A DNA stretch of 64,000 nucleotides, taken from assembly GCA_965214375.1 (NCBI GenBank), contig OZ243947.1, positions 1,426,001 to 1,490,000 of the forward strand. The letters run 5' to 3'. The position numbers and the translations under genes were made by a program. The notes beneath the pieces were generated by a model, which saw only the letters and a list, made by a program, of their open reading frames with translations, was not told the DNA's origin and did not search any database. The stretch comes from Endobugula sp965214375 (GTDB lineage Bacteria > Pseudomonadota > Gammaproteobacteria > Pseudomonadales > Cellvibrionaceae). Every line of letters begins with the position of its first letter. Positions within the stretch are counted from its first letter, which is position 1. Below, in pieces: positions 21,260 to 30,898 of the stretch.

Positions 21260-21569
21260 TAGGGTTATCGACCACAAATTTAGACCCCTCCAGATTTTCT
21301 TTATAGTCAATACGAGCGCCTGCAAGATACGGGTAACTCATACTATCTACCAGAACACTCACATTATTCTGGGTAATTACCGCATCATCATCTCCGGCAA
21401 CTTCATCAAAGGTAAAACCGTACTGAAAGCCAGAACAACCGCCACCTGTCACATAAACACGTAACTTCAGGTCAACATTGCCCTCTTCTTCCAGTAATCG
21501 CTTTACCTTATCAACGGCGTTATCAGAAATCATAACCGCTTGAGGCGTGAAAATCTCTGGAGCACTCAT
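21216..21569 (-). CDS. erpA: Iron-sulfur cluster insertion protein ErpA
   Basis: This A-type carrier passes Fe-S clusters to apo-proteins. The three ligand cysteines are present in GGGCSGFQYG and near the C-terminus in TCGCGASFSI. The ATG at 21569 (MSAPEIFTP) has AGGTGG eight bases upstream; an in-frame GTG at 21581 is less likely. The 117-residue length is normal. The neighbours, bactofilin upstream and anmK downstream, match Pseudomonas. Confidence 0.96.
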   Translation of the reverse strand: MSAPEIFTPQAVMISDNAVDKVKRLLEEEGNVDLKLRVYVTGGGCSGFQYGFTFDEVAGDDDAVITQNNVSVLVDSMSYPYLAGARIDYKENLEGSKFVVDNPNAQTTCGCGASFSI

Positions 21570-21652
21570 ATATACAACCACCTAAAAATGCCGCAAAATG
21601 CGAAGTAGTAACAGTGGCTATTATCGCTATTCCCTAGCATTTCAGTCAAGTA

Positions 21653-22120
21653 TTAAGCTTTCCTGGCTGTGGGTGCTGCAGTAGCAACCGTCGCAGTTTT
21701 AGACGCTGCGGCAGGCTTGGGGGGTTTTGTTTCGACAGGTTGATTATTCTTTTTAGGCATGTCGTAAACCAGCTTACCATTCACTTGTGCGCCTTTGACC
21801 ATTTCGATGAGTACATAGTGCACGTTACCGCTAATAACCGCTTTGGAGGCCAGTTCGATATGCTTGCTAGAGAACACGTCACCCGCCACATGGCCGTTGA
21901 TAATGAGTGATGGCACACGTATTTCACCCTCAATTCTGCCGCTTTCCAAAACACGAGCCTGAGCATTATCGTCTGTCGCAAAAACATTGCCTTTAACATG
22001 CCCCTCAATCATCCACGTTCCTGAAAAGTGGATATCGCCAACGATTTCCGTACTTTTGGAAATTAACGTGGTTCCACCTGCTGCAAATGCCATTTTCTTT
22101 TCTTTTTTATTACTAAACAT
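21653..22120 (-). CDS. Bactofilin (polymer-forming cytoskeletal protein)
   Basis: The 155-residue protein has a central beta-helical bactofilin domain (about 20-120) with repeating glycine/valine turns such as VGDIHFSGTWMIEGHVKGNV and INGHVAGDVFSSKHI. It has a disordered Lys/Pro/Ala-rich tail. Bactofilins polymerise without nucleotides and often scaffold cell-wall enzymes. It lies 17 bases after the coiled-coil membrane protein gene, and the two are probably co-expressed. Confidence 0.92.
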   Translation of the reverse strand: MFSNKKEKKMAFAAGGTTLISKSTEIVGDIHFSGTWMIEGHVKGNVFATDDNAQARVLESGRIEGEIRVPSLIINGHVAGDVFSSKHIELASKAVISGNVHYVLIEMVKGAQVNGKLVYDMPKKNNQPVETKPPKPAAASKTATVATAAPTARKA

Positions 22121-22137
22121 AAGAACAACTCACTATA

Positions 22138-22881
22138 TTATTTAAGACTCCAATTAAATTTCTTTTCAATTAACGACTTCTTAGGCTTTAACGACACGAT
22201 CTTTAACTCAACCCTTTCTGGCTTAAAACCATCCGGTAATGTCATACGTCCTTCAATACGCTGAAAATACCAAAAGTTTAGTTTAATCCTTTGTTTCGCA
22301 ACCGCTGCTGACAATTCATGCAACGATAATTGTTGTTTAGCGCCTTGGGCATTTTGACCGACAAGCGCCACCTCCAAATAACCGGAGACCTGTGAACGGT
22401 TACTGGCTAATTGCTTAACGACCATCTTATAGTCATATACCGAATTGCCAGCATCTGCAACAGGTATTATTGATGGCGCCGCAACCGAAAGGCCTTTATC
22501 ATCATTCTCTGGGCGCATTAGTTCACGATAAAACGTATTATCGCGCTCTAATTCAGCAATTCGATTTTTCAGTTCAACAACCTGCGACCGGACTTGCTCC
22601 ATGGCTTTACGGTCAACCTGAGATCCTATGGTAAGGTTAGCAATTTTTTGCTCTAGCTGCCTGATTTTTTCTTGAGATTGAACATGACTTAAGCGCAATT
22701 GGTCACGCTCAACAACAGCACCAGCCTCGGTCGCTGTCCCATGGTAATAACCACCGTAATAACTACCAACCACAAACACAATACAAATCGCAACAGCGAC
22801 AAGAATCATCACCCAATACCTGTAAGGACGATGGGGAACAACAGCTAGGTCATATTCGGGGGTCGATTGCACAGAGCCCAT
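22138..22881 (-). CDS. Membrane-anchored coiled-coil protein (DUF6776-like)
   Basis: The 247-residue protein has one transmembrane helix at about 22-44 (YWVMILVAVAICIVFVVGSY) and then a coiled coil at about 60-125. A C-terminal beta-rich domain ends in LIEKKFNWSLK. A protein of this design lies between argC and the bactofilin gene in Pseudomonas; the DUF number is from memory. It may anchor the bactofilin to the membrane, but that is inference from position only. Confidence 0.75.
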   Translation of the reverse strand: MGSVQSTPEYDLAVVPHRPYRYWVMILVAVAICIVFVVGSYYGGYYHGTATEAGAVVERDQLRLSHVQSQEKIRQLEQKIANLTIGSQVDRKAMEQVRSQVVELKNRIAELERDNTFYRELMRPENDDKGLSVAAPSIIPVADAGNSVYDYKMVVKQLASNRSQVSGYLEVALVGQNAQGAKQQLSLHELSAAVAKQRIKLNFWYFQRIEGRMTLPDGFKPERVELKIVSLKPKKSLIEKKFNWSLK

Positions 22882-22939
22882 AGTTATCCCAAGTGAACGT
22901 TATTATTCGGTGACAGTATAACCAACAACCATAGCAAAA

Positions 22940-23980
22940 TTAAGGCATTAGCGCTAATTGATCCAGCCCTTCTTTTTCGCTAAAACCAAACAATATGTTC
23001 ATGTTGTGCACAGCCTGACCTGAAGCACCTTTTGTAAGGTTATCAATGACCGCCATAACAACAACCGTATCCCTATTTTGCGGCTGAGCAATAGACAGTC
23101 TACACATATTCGATGACTTAACAGAACGAGTCTGTGGGTAGGAAGCCGCAGGTAACACATCCACAAAGGGTTCACTGGCATACCGCTCTTCATACAATTG
23201 CTGCAAATCGGCTACCGACTGCTCAAGTTTTGCATAAGCAGTGACATGAATCCCTCTAATCAAGGGCAACAAGTGTGGTACAAATGTCACGCAAGCCTCA
23301 GAATCAGCAACAGGCTGAACCGCTCTAAGTCCCTGTTCAATTTCGGGCAAATGTCGATGCCCCGTTACTGCATAAGCTTTAAAGCTGTCACTCACTTCTG
23401 TATATAACAAATCGATTTTGGCCTGCCGGCCTGCACCACTAACACCGCTGGCAGCATTGACAATAAGCTCTTTTGGCTTTACCAGGCTATTTTCCAATAA
23501 TGGCAATAATGCTAACTGCGTGGCAGTAGGGTAACATCCGGGACACGCAATTAGCTGAGCCGAACCAATACGGTCACGATTCACTTCGGGCAGTCCATAG
23601 ACGGCATCCGATAATAGTTCTTCACAACCATGAGGCTGCCCATACCATTGCGACCATAACACCGCGTCCTTGATTCTAAAGTCTGCCGACAAATCAATAA
23701 TTTTTACACCTTTGGCAAACAACTCTGGCACCATCGTATGCGCCACACCGTGGGGAGTCGCAAAAAATACCACATCACATTTAGCCAATGTATTAACATC
23801 CGGCACCGTAAATTCAAGCTCACAACGACCTCGCAAGCTGGGGTATATGTCAGCAACAGCCACTCCCTGCTCGGAGCGAGACGTAATCACTTTTAACACC
23901 ACCTTGGGATGATTTACCAATATGCGTAATAATTCAACACCGGTATAACCTGTGCCGCCCACAATGCCTACGTTGATCAT
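22940..23980 (-). CDS. argC: N-acetyl-gamma-glutamyl-phosphate reductase
   Basis: ArgC makes N-acetylglutamate semialdehyde in arginine synthesis. The 346-residue protein starts INVGIVGGTGYTGVELLR, the NADP-binding loop. It has the catalytic cysteine in ACPGCYPTATQLAL near residue 149 and the dimer motif GVSGAGRQAK near 180. It is the first gene of a minus-strand run argC-coiled coil-bactofilin-erpA. Confidence 0.98.
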   Translation of the reverse strand: MINVGIVGGTGYTGVELLRILVNHPKVVLKVITSRSEQGVAVADIYPSLRGRCELEFTVPDVNTLAKCDVVFFATPHGVAHTMVPELFAKGVKIIDLSADFRIKDAVLWSQWYGQPHGCEELLSDAVYGLPEVNRDRIGSAQLIACPGCYPTATQLALLPLLENSLVKPKELIVNAASGVSGAGRQAKIDLLYTEVSDSFKAYAVTGHRHLPEIEQGLRAVQPVADSEACVTFVPHLLPLIRGIHVTAYAKLEQSVADLQQLYEERYASEPFVDVLPAASYPQTRSVKSSNMCRLSIAQPQNRDTVVVMAVIDNLTKGASGQAVHNMNILFGFSEKEGLDQLALMP

Positions 23981-24062
23981 AAAAAACTCAATTCATACAA
24001 GTGTTGTAAAAGAGCTATAATAACACCTTACACGGCATGAATAAAAAAACAGGCGTTAACGT

Positions 24063-25784
24063 TTGGACAAAAAATCAACTTCTTATTACAGCAGGATGAT
24101 AGATTATTTTCGTCATAGCCTTGCCGACACCAATGCCTTGCCTCAAATTACCCTTGTCGGTGCTATTATGGGTGTACTGGCAAGCCTGCTTATTGTTGCT
24201 TTCCGACTTCTTATCGAATTATCCCTAGAGAGTGCACTACCAGAGCACACGGAAAATTTTGAAGCCCTACCACCTGTCATGCATTTTTCACTGCCTGTGA
24301 TCGGCGCTTGTATTATTGCCATTTGCCTGACGAAAATACCTAGAAAATATCATCAAGTCGGTGTCAGCAGCGTACTGGAACGCTTACATAACTTTCAGGG
24401 TAGAATGTCTTTTGGCAATTTTTTGGTGCAATTCTTTGGCGGTATTCTATGTCTTGTCACTGGTCAATCTGTCGGTCGTGAAGGCCCTGCCGTACATATT
24501 GGCGCCAGTGCTGCCAGCCTATTGGGACAATGGCTCAAACTCACGAATAATAGCTTAAAAATACTGATTGGCTGCGGTGTGGCTGCTGCCATTGCCGCTT
24601 CATTTAATACACCAATTGCGGGCGTCATATTTGCCATGGAAGTTGTCTTAATGAGCTACAGTGTTGTTGGGTTTATACCTATTCTTATGGCCTCTATTAT
24701 TGGTGCCTTTATCAGCAAACTGGTATTTGGTGATGAGTTTTTCTTTTCCGTCGCAAACTTTCAAATGCATGGCTTATGGGAACTTCCATTAATGGTCGTG
24801 GGAGGATTTATCATTGGTATATGCGCAAAAATATACATGCGTGTACAACTCAATTGTTATCGGAAATTTCATCAACACTCTGTGTTAAAAAGGATAATAT
24901 GGGCTGGTTTAATCACGGGTAGCCTAGCATTAATAGCTCCAGAAATTTTGGGCCTAGGATATGACACAATTAACACCGCACTGATGGGCCAATTTACTAT
25001 AGACGCACTCATTATTATTCTTATTACGAAAATGATTGCGACCGGAGTCAGTATCGGACTAGGAATGCCCGGTGGCTTAATTGGACCACAACTGCTTATA
25101 GGGGCCTGCATGGGAGCCATACTCGGCATCGCCATTAATGTGCTATTCCCTGACAGTCTTAACAATCATGGCCTATATGTTTTACTGGGCATGGCTGCCA
25201 TGATGGGGGCTGTTATCAACGCTCCTCTTGCTGCACTTATGGCAATACTTGAACTCACTTACAATCCTGAAATTATTTTTCCCAGTTTGTTAATTATTGT
25301 GATTGCCTGTTTAACCACACGTTCTTTGTTCAGGTGTGAAGGCATTTTTATCGAACAACTCATCATTAGTGGTAAACATCTGCAATCCACATTACCACAA
25401 CAATACCTTAACAATATTAGCGTACGCACAATAATGAGCACTTTACTTGTAAAAAGTGCAGCTACTATTGATCAGCATGCGACAAAAACGCTGCTACAGG
25501 ATAATCCTTTATGGATCATTATCAATCACAACAATGATTATAGGTTAATAGAAAGCGCTAACCTTGTGGCATATTTATCAGACAACAAAGAAAACACCAT
25601 CAACTTATTGGAAATCCCCGGAAAACATTTTACTATCTCTCTTATTGAAGAGCGCGCAACACTGTATGAGGCACAGCAAGCACTATTGGAATCCCATCTG
25701 GATGCACTGCTTATTACTGATACAAAAAACCAACAAGTTATTGGCATTATTACTCAAGATGCGATTCACCGTTGTTATGAATAG
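24063..25784 (+). CDS. ClC-family chloride channel/antiporter with CBS tail
   Basis: The 573-residue protein has about ten to twelve membrane helices. The family signature GREGPAVHIGASAA near residue 139 has the gating glutamate that marks Cl-/H+ exchangers, and GLGMPGGLIGPQLLIGA near residue 334 is also conserved. The first selectivity motif is the variant GVSSVLERL. A cytoplasmic CBS-like pair follows (about 440-570), which may bind nucleotides. The TTG start at 24063 has an AGG nine bases upstream; an ATG at 24096 is possible but has poor spacing. It is divergent from argC. Confidence 0.9.
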   Translation: MDKKSTSYYSRMIDYFRHSLADTNALPQITLVGAIMGVLASLLIVAFRLLIELSLESALPEHTENFEALPPVMHFSLPVIGACIIAICLTKIPRKYHQVGVSSVLERLHNFQGRMSFGNFLVQFFGGILCLVTGQSVGREGPAVHIGASAASLLGQWLKLTNNSLKILIGCGVAAAIAASFNTPIAGVIFAMEVVLMSYSVVGFIPILMASIIGAFISKLVFGDEFFFSVANFQMHGLWELPLMVVGGFIIGICAKIYMRVQLNCYRKFHQHSVLKRIIWAGLITGSLALIAPEILGLGYDTINTALMGQFTIDALIIILITKMIATGVSIGLGMPGGLIGPQLLIGACMGAILGIAINVLFPDSLNNHGLYVLLGMAAMMGAVINAPLAALMAILELTYNPEIIFPSLLIIVIACLTTRSLFRCEGIFIEQLIISGKHLQSTLPQQYLNNISVRTIMSTLLVKSAATIDQHATKTLLQDNPLWIIINHNNDYRLIESANLVAYLSDNKENTINLLEIPGKHFTISLIEERATLYEAQQALLESHLDALLITDTKNQQVIGIITQDAIHRCYE

Positions 25785-25832
25785 CTATCCTCCAGTTTTC
25801 AGTGGGAAAATCATATTGTTAAGAGAGACGTC

Positions 25833-27128
25833 ATGAACCGTTCTGAAGTACTATTTTCTCAAGCAAAGCAATACATACCCGGGGGGGTTAATTCTCCCGT
25901 GCGTGCATTCAAAGCTGTTGGGGGAACGCCTATATTTTTTAAACGCGCCGAGGGTGCTTATCTCTATGATGAAGATGATCAGCGTTATATTGATTATGTA
26001 TTATCTTGGGGGCCAATGATTCTTGGGCATGCTTATCCACCCGTGATTGAAGCGGTAAGGGAAAAAGCATTACATGGTTTAAGTTTTGGTGCTCCAACTG
26101 GACTTGAAACAGAGCTTGCCGATAAAATTTGCGCCATTATTCCTAACATGGATAGAGTTCGCTTTGTGAACTCTGGAACAGAAGCAACGATGAGCGCCAT
26201 TCGTCTAGCTCGCGGAGTGACTGGCAGAGATAAAATTATTAAATTTGAAGGCTGCTATCACGGACACTCTGATTCATTGTTAGTCAAAGCCGGTTCTGGC
26301 GCATTAACGCTTGGTGTCCCCAGCTCTCCAGGTGTTCCTAAAAGCCTAGCCGACCACACCATTACTTTAAGTTACAACGATAGCGCACAAGTCAACCGTG
26401 TCTTCGCAGACATCGGTGAAGACATTGCTGGCATTATTGTTGAACCTGTCGCGGGCAATATGAATTGTGTTCCCCCTGCACAAGGTTTTTTGGAGACTTT
26501 ACGGAAAGCCTGCGATCAATATGGTGCTCTGTTAATTTTTGATGAAGTCATGACGGGATTTCGTGTAGACCCTCGAGGCGCGCAAGGACGTTATAAGGTT
26601 AATGCAGACCTCATTACCTTAGGTAAGGTCATGGGTGGCGGGATGCCTGTTGGCGCCTTTGGCGGCAAAAAAAATATTATGGAACAAATTGCACCGACCG
26701 GACCTGTTTATCAAGCCGGAACCTTATCCGGAAACCCTGTCGCTATGGCTGCAGGACTTGCCAACCTTGAAGGTTTAAATCAACCCAATTTTTATGACGA
26801 ATTGTTTGCCAAAACTAACCAATTGGTTGACGGTTTGCAGGCACGCGCTGATGCCGCTAACATACCATTTACGACCAATCATGTTGGTTCGATGTTTGGT
26901 TTTTTCTTTTTAAAAAACCATGAAGATCAAAAGCCCATCACCAATTATCAGCAGGTGATGAACTGCCATATAGAGCGTTTCAATACATTTTTTCACCTAA
27001 TGTTGAAATCTGGTATATACCTGGCGCCCGCTTCTTACGAAGCAGGGTTTATGTCAAACGCTCACGGTGACGAGGATATCAAAGCCACACTTAACGCGGC
27101 AGAAGCTGCCTTTACTCGAATCACATAA
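25833..27128 (+). CDS. hemL: Glutamate-1-semialdehyde 2,1-aminomutase
   Basis: HemL is the PLP enzyme that makes 5-aminolevulinate for tetrapyrroles. The 431-residue protein has NSGTEATMSAIRLARG near residue 112 and the cofactor aspartate in LIFDEVMTGFR near 235. The PLP lysine is in LGKVMGGGMPVGAFGG near 262. AGERGTG-type ATG follows AGAGACGTC. It lies 48 bases after the ClC gene and next to a broken membrane-protein gene. Confidence 0.98.
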   Translation: MNRSEVLFSQAKQYIPGGVNSPVRAFKAVGGTPIFFKRAEGAYLYDEDDQRYIDYVLSWGPMILGHAYPPVIEAVREKALHGLSFGAPTGLETELADKICAIIPNMDRVRFVNSGTEATMSAIRLARGVTGRDKIIKFEGCYHGHSDSLLVKAGSGALTLGVPSSPGVPKSLADHTITLSYNDSAQVNRVFADIGEDIAGIIVEPVAGNMNCVPPAQGFLETLRKACDQYGALLIFDEVMTGFRVDPRGAQGRYKVNADLITLGKVMGGGMPVGAFGGKKNIMEQIAPTGPVYQAGTLSGNPVAMAAGLANLEGLNQPNFYDELFAKTNQLVDGLQARADAANIPFTTNHVGSMFGFFFLKNHEDQKPITNYQQVMNCHIERFNTFFHLMLKSGIYLAPASYEAGFMSNAHGDEDIKATLNAAEAAFTRIT

Positions 27129-27129
27129 T

Positions 27130-27696
27130 ATGAATACAACCAATAATCACACTAACTTAAAAATAATTATCGGCTTGATTGCGGTCTGTTTTCCTTGGTT
27201 ACTGTTTTTAGGGGGAGTATTGATTTTCAATCTAAATCTTGAAGCCTAATTTAGCCTTTATTACTACAAACCAATGCGGGATATTTTTGTTGCCGCATTA
27301 TGCATCATGGGCGCCGCCATCATTATTGACACACCAAACTTTCATCGAGGCAAACACCTCAACACTATTGCCGGCATACTGATATTCCTTGTTGTATTTT
27401 TGCCTACCGCCCCTCCACACGTTATTTCTATTACTCTTGTCGTCATATTACATACACTGAGCGCGGTGTTATTTTTTGTTTTTCTTGCCATAATCTCTTT
27501 AAAAAGCTTGAATTCTGAATCGACCCAAACGAACAATTCCATTATCTACAGAGCATGTGGGTATTGCATGTTATTTATGGTGGTATGTTTTATTGCACTA
27601 CGGTTTTTGCCGCAAAATATACAGTTCACATTACACAATATACAGATTGTATTTTGGCTAGAAACCATTGCAACTACTGACTTTGGTGTTGCTTGA
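27130..27696 (+). pseudogene. Small integral membrane protein gene interrupted by an in-frame TAA
   Basis: The reading frame from 27130 to 27696 is continuous except for TAA at 27247-27249. Before it is a 39-residue piece with one helix (GLIAVCFPWLLFLGGVLIF). After it, in the same frame, come FSLYYYKPMRDIFVAAL and four more hydrophobic segments ending WLETIATTDFGVA. The junction resembles a known kind of bacterial membrane protein in which the first helix is followed by SxxYYY-T-MRDIFVG, so the two parts read as one gene of about 188 codons. An internal ATG at 27274 could give a shortened 140-residue product. Function unknown. A recent nonsense mutation or a sequencing error are the main explanations. 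Confidence 0.75.
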
Positions 27697-27734
27697 TTGG
27701 CCAAAGGTTATGAAAACCCTGAGCACTACCAACG

Positions 27735-28112
27735 ATGAAAAAACCCACCATCATTAAAAACACCATCGATAAAGAATATTTTTTTGAGGAAGGCTGTTAT
27801 ATCTGGGAGCTGTCTAACTCAGAAAATGATACGGAAATTTCTATCGCAAGAGCAAGGCTCACACCTAACACAGAAACCAAACCTAATTATTTACAAGGTA
27901 TTATTGAGCGTTATATTATTTTGGACGGTCAAGGTGATGTTTTTATTTCCGACCAAACTGCACAAGCTGTCTCTAGTGGAGACATTGTCCTAATCCCACA
28001 AAATTGCACACAGTGGATTCGCAACACAGGTAATAACGACCTTATTTTTTTGGTGATGTGTACGCCGCGCTTTCAAGTGAGCCACTATTGCGAAAGCGAT
28101 AATAATAGTTGA
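27735..28112 (+). CDS. Single-domain cupin protein
   Basis: The 125-residue protein is one small beta-barrel. Cupin motif 1 is around residues 42-62 (LTPNTETKPNYLQGIIERY) and motif 2 around 88-106 (SGDIVLIPQNCTQWIRNTG). The usual metal histidines are mostly replaced by other residues, so metal binding is doubtful. The product and substrate are unknown. It converges on, and overlaps by 28 bases, the lipoprotein gene on the other strand. Confidence 0.75.
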   Translation: MKKPTIIKNTIDKEYFFEEGCYIWELSNSENDTEISIARARLTPNTETKPNYLQGIIERYIILDGQGDVFISDQTAQAVSSGDIVLIPQNCTQWIRNTGNNDLIFLVMCTPRFQVSHYCESDNNS

Positions 28113-28495
28113 TAAACACGGCTGCCTTGTTGAGCATAACGCAGCCCCTGTTTTGCAAAGCGTTGCGACTGTGTCTTATCTCCCAGCTGTTCATATGCCT
28201 GTGACAACACCTGATAAAACACAGGTTCCTTACGATCCAGACGCAAACCTCGCTCTGCCAAAGTAATCGCAATTTCCAAATCACCTTGTTGATACTTTTG
28301 TTGAGACTGGTCTAACAATTGCAATTTAAGAGGCGATACCAAAGCAACTTTATTGTCTTTTTTTGCCTCTTGAACAGGTGACTTAATGACTTCCGGGGAA
28401 TCGGCATCACGAATCACTACCGGTGCATTTGTTGCAGAACAGGCGACTAAAAAAGCACACGCCACTAAATACAAATATCTTTTAATTAAATTCAT
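28085..28495 (-). CDS. TPR-type lipoprotein downstream of PBP1b
   Basis: The protein has 136 residues from an ATG at 28495 with GAGGAAG upstream. The signal peptide ends in a lipobox (LVACS, cysteine near residue 19), so it should be a lipoprotein. The C-terminal part has two TPR-like helix pairs (QQKYQQGDLEIAITLAERGL and YQVLSQAYEQLGDKTQSQRF). The start overlaps the mrcB stop by 14 bases, so the two genes are coupled. Pseudomonas has a similar lipoprotein beside mrcB. A role as a PBP1b partner is suggested only by position. Confidence 0.8.
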   Translation of the reverse strand: MNLIKRYLYLVACAFLVACSATNAPVVIRDADSPEVIKSPVQEAKKDNKVALVSPLKLQLLDQSQQKYQQGDLEIAITLAERGLRLDRKEPVFYQVLSQAYEQLGDKTQSQRFAKQGLRYAQQGSRVYQLLLSLSQ

Positions 28496-30821
28496 TGGAA
28501 TCTTCTTCCTCAACATTCACGGGACCATTACCACCAAACCACTGCTGAAACCATTGTTGTACTGATGCTTCACCGCAATCACTTTTTTCTTGTGGTTGCG
28601 AGCCTGCAATATACGGGACAAGTATCGCACTCTCGCAGCCCTTGCCAACAAGGTTTCCTGTATTTTTATCGACACGGTAGTACTCTATATTATCGGGTTG
28701 AATAAAACTAATACTGCCCGTAGAAAGTTGCTTAAAAATATCTGTCCATAGCAAAAGCGCACCACGACTACCCGTGTATGCTGTTGGCGCATTTTTATCA
28801 TTACCTACCCAAAAAACACCTAAGTGGTCAGCACTATAGCCTGCAAACCAACTATCACGCTGTTTATTGGTTGTTCCTGTTTTACCCGCAACGGATAAAT
28901 CGGCGGGTAATTGTCGATAAGCAGAACGCCCGCTACCCTCTCGCATGACTGCTTTCAGGTTATAATGCAATAAATAATTGAGTGCTGCCGGAATACGCGG
29001 CTCACTTTTTAATGGATAACGTTGCAGACGCTGATTATTGGCATTAAGAACTTCACGTATAGCGCGTAACGGGGTGTAAACGCCATCTGCTGCAACCGTA
29101 TGATAAATATGGCTGACTTCTAACGGTGATAAATCAACAGCTCCCAACAACAGTGCAGGCAAAGGACGCAATGATGTTTGTAAACCTGCTGCATGTAAAT
29201 TCTTAATAACCGCTGGCAAACCTACATCCATACCCACATGTACAGCCGATTGATTGTAGGAATTTGCCAACGCCCGATACAAGGGGATATTGCCGTGAGA
29301 TTGCTTATCAAAATTCTTTGGCTGCCAAATTTGACCATTGGGCAAACTAATACTCACGGGGCTATCGTCAAGCAAGCGGGTTAATGTATATCGCGAGGGA
29401 TTAGCCAATGCGGTCATATACACAAAGGGTTTAATCAACGAGCCAATCGGCCGCTTCATATCCAAAGCACGGTTAAAGCCACTGTAACGCGGGTTAGCAT
29501 CACCCACCATTGCCAGTACTTCACCACTACCCACAGCCGTAACGATACCCGCAGACTGCAATGGTTTATCGCTCGACTGATTAAACTGCTTTAGCCGATT
29601 TCTGATAGTCGATTCTGTTAGTTCCTGCACACCAGGAGACATGGTAGTAAAAATTCGCAGGCCTTCACTTTGCAAATCTTCTGAGTGATAGTCCTTAAGT
29701 AACTGACGCTTAACCAAACTCATAAATGCTGGATAATCGCCAAGGCGCAACTGGTGTTTTTTAATTACACCCAACGATTTTTTTTGATAAGCGAGCTTTT
29801 CTTTTTCTGTAATAAGCTCACTATATGCCATTAATTGCAACACTAAATCTCGACGTTTCTTGGCTCGCTCGGGAAAACGCCACGGGTTATAATAAGAAGC
29901 CCCTTTCACTAAACCCACCAATAAAGCTACCTGATGTGGACGCAAATTTTTTAGCGAACGATTAAAATAATGTTTTGAGGCCAAGCCAAAACCGTGAATG
30001 GCACGAGGACCACTCTGCCCTAAATACACTTCATTAAGATAAGCCTCCAGAATTTCACCTTTGGAATAATGTAATTCCAATAACGGTGCCATTGCCATTT
30101 CTTGTAGCTTTCTAGAAAGGGTTTTACGATGGTTCAGATAGAAGTTTTTGATTAACTGTTGAGTGAGCGTACTGCCGCCCTGCACAAAACGACCCGCTTT
30201 GATATTGACAATCATGGCACGTGCAATACCGGTAAAAGACAGGCCAAAATGATGAGCAAAATCCTTATCTTCAACCGCAATTAACGTGGTTGCCAATAAC
30301 GGCGGCACATCATCCAACGTTACTAATACGCGATCTTCCCCATGATTGGGATAAATGCTGCCAATTTCTTTTGGGTCAAGGCGTAGCACCAACTCTTGAT
30401 CAAGTCCCTGTATTTTCTCAACCACACCGTTATTAATCTGTACCCGATAAGAATCACTGGCTTGCTCTTTATCCGGAAACGTGAAATCACGTGTGATAAT
30501 ATGGAACACATTGGCCTGTTGTGAATATTGACCAGGACCATACACTTTTTTAACATGCGTATATGCCAGACTATCCAGCTCACGCTTTAGCTCAGAGATT
30601 TTAAGCAACTGCCCTTCATGAATCTCCAGAGGGCGCGCATACACACGCGCAGGCACTGACCACTTCTTACCCTCAAATTTCTTGCGGATTTGACCATCCA
30701 GAATAATGGCAATAACCAGAAAAACGCCCAGTAATAACACAGCTAATCGCAGCCCCCAACGTGTTAACCGTGCAAAACGTTTCGTAGTGGCTTTTTTATT
30801 ACGTACGGTTTTTTTAGGCAT
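28482..30821 (-). CDS. mrcB: Penicillin-binding protein 1B (bifunctional transglycosylase/transpeptidase)
   Basis: The 779-residue protein has a short cytoplasmic tail, one membrane helix (about 22-43) and a UB2H domain (about 60-145). The GT51 transglycosylase domain carries EDKDFAHHFG near 182 and GGSTLTQQLIKNFYL near 216. The transpeptidase carries the nucleophile serine in GSLIKP near 460, SYN near 518 and KTGTTN near 644. It polymerises and cross-links peptidoglycan in the periplasm. It is slightly shorter than E. coli PBP1b at the C-terminus. Confidence 0.97.
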   Translation of the reverse strand: MPKKTVRNKKATTKRFARLTRWGLRLAVLLLGVFLVIAIILDGQIRKKFEGKKWSVPARVYARPLEIHEGQLLKISELKRELDSLAYTHVKKVYGPGQYSQQANVFHIITRDFTFPDKEQASDSYRVQINNGVVEKIQGLDQELVLRLDPKEIGSIYPNHGEDRVLVTLDDVPPLLATTLIAVEDKDFAHHFGLSFTGIARAMIVNIKAGRFVQGGSTLTQQLIKNFYLNHRKTLSRKLQEMAMAPLLELHYSKGEILEAYLNEVYLGQSGPRAIHGFGLASKHYFNRSLKNLRPHQVALLVGLVKGASYYNPWRFPERAKKRRDLVLQLMAYSELITEKEKLAYQKKSLGVIKKHQLRLGDYPAFMSLVKRQLLKDYHSEDLQSEGLRIFTTMSPGVQELTESTIRNRLKQFNQSSDKPLQSAGIVTAVGSGEVLAMVGDANPRYSGFNRALDMKRPIGSLIKPFVYMTALANPSRYTLTRLLDDSPVSISLPNGQIWQPKNFDKQSHGNIPLYRALANSYNQSAVHVGMDVGLPAVIKNLHAAGLQTSLRPLPALLLGAVDLSPLEVSHIYHTVAADGVYTPLRAIREVLNANNQRLQRYPLKSEPRIPAALNYLLHYNLKAVMREGSGRSAYRQLPADLSVAGKTGTTNKQRDSWFAGYSADHLGVFWVGNDKNAPTAYTGSRGALLLWTDIFKQLSTGSISFIQPDNIEYYRVDKNTGNLVGKGCESAILVPYIAGSQPQEKSDCGEASVQQWFQQWFGGNGPVNVEEEDSNEFN

Positions 30822-30898
30822 TAATACAGCTAACCTTTACTTTACGAGTATTATCCCGATAATAACGGGCTTGTTATCAACCTCATCAGGAATAACCC

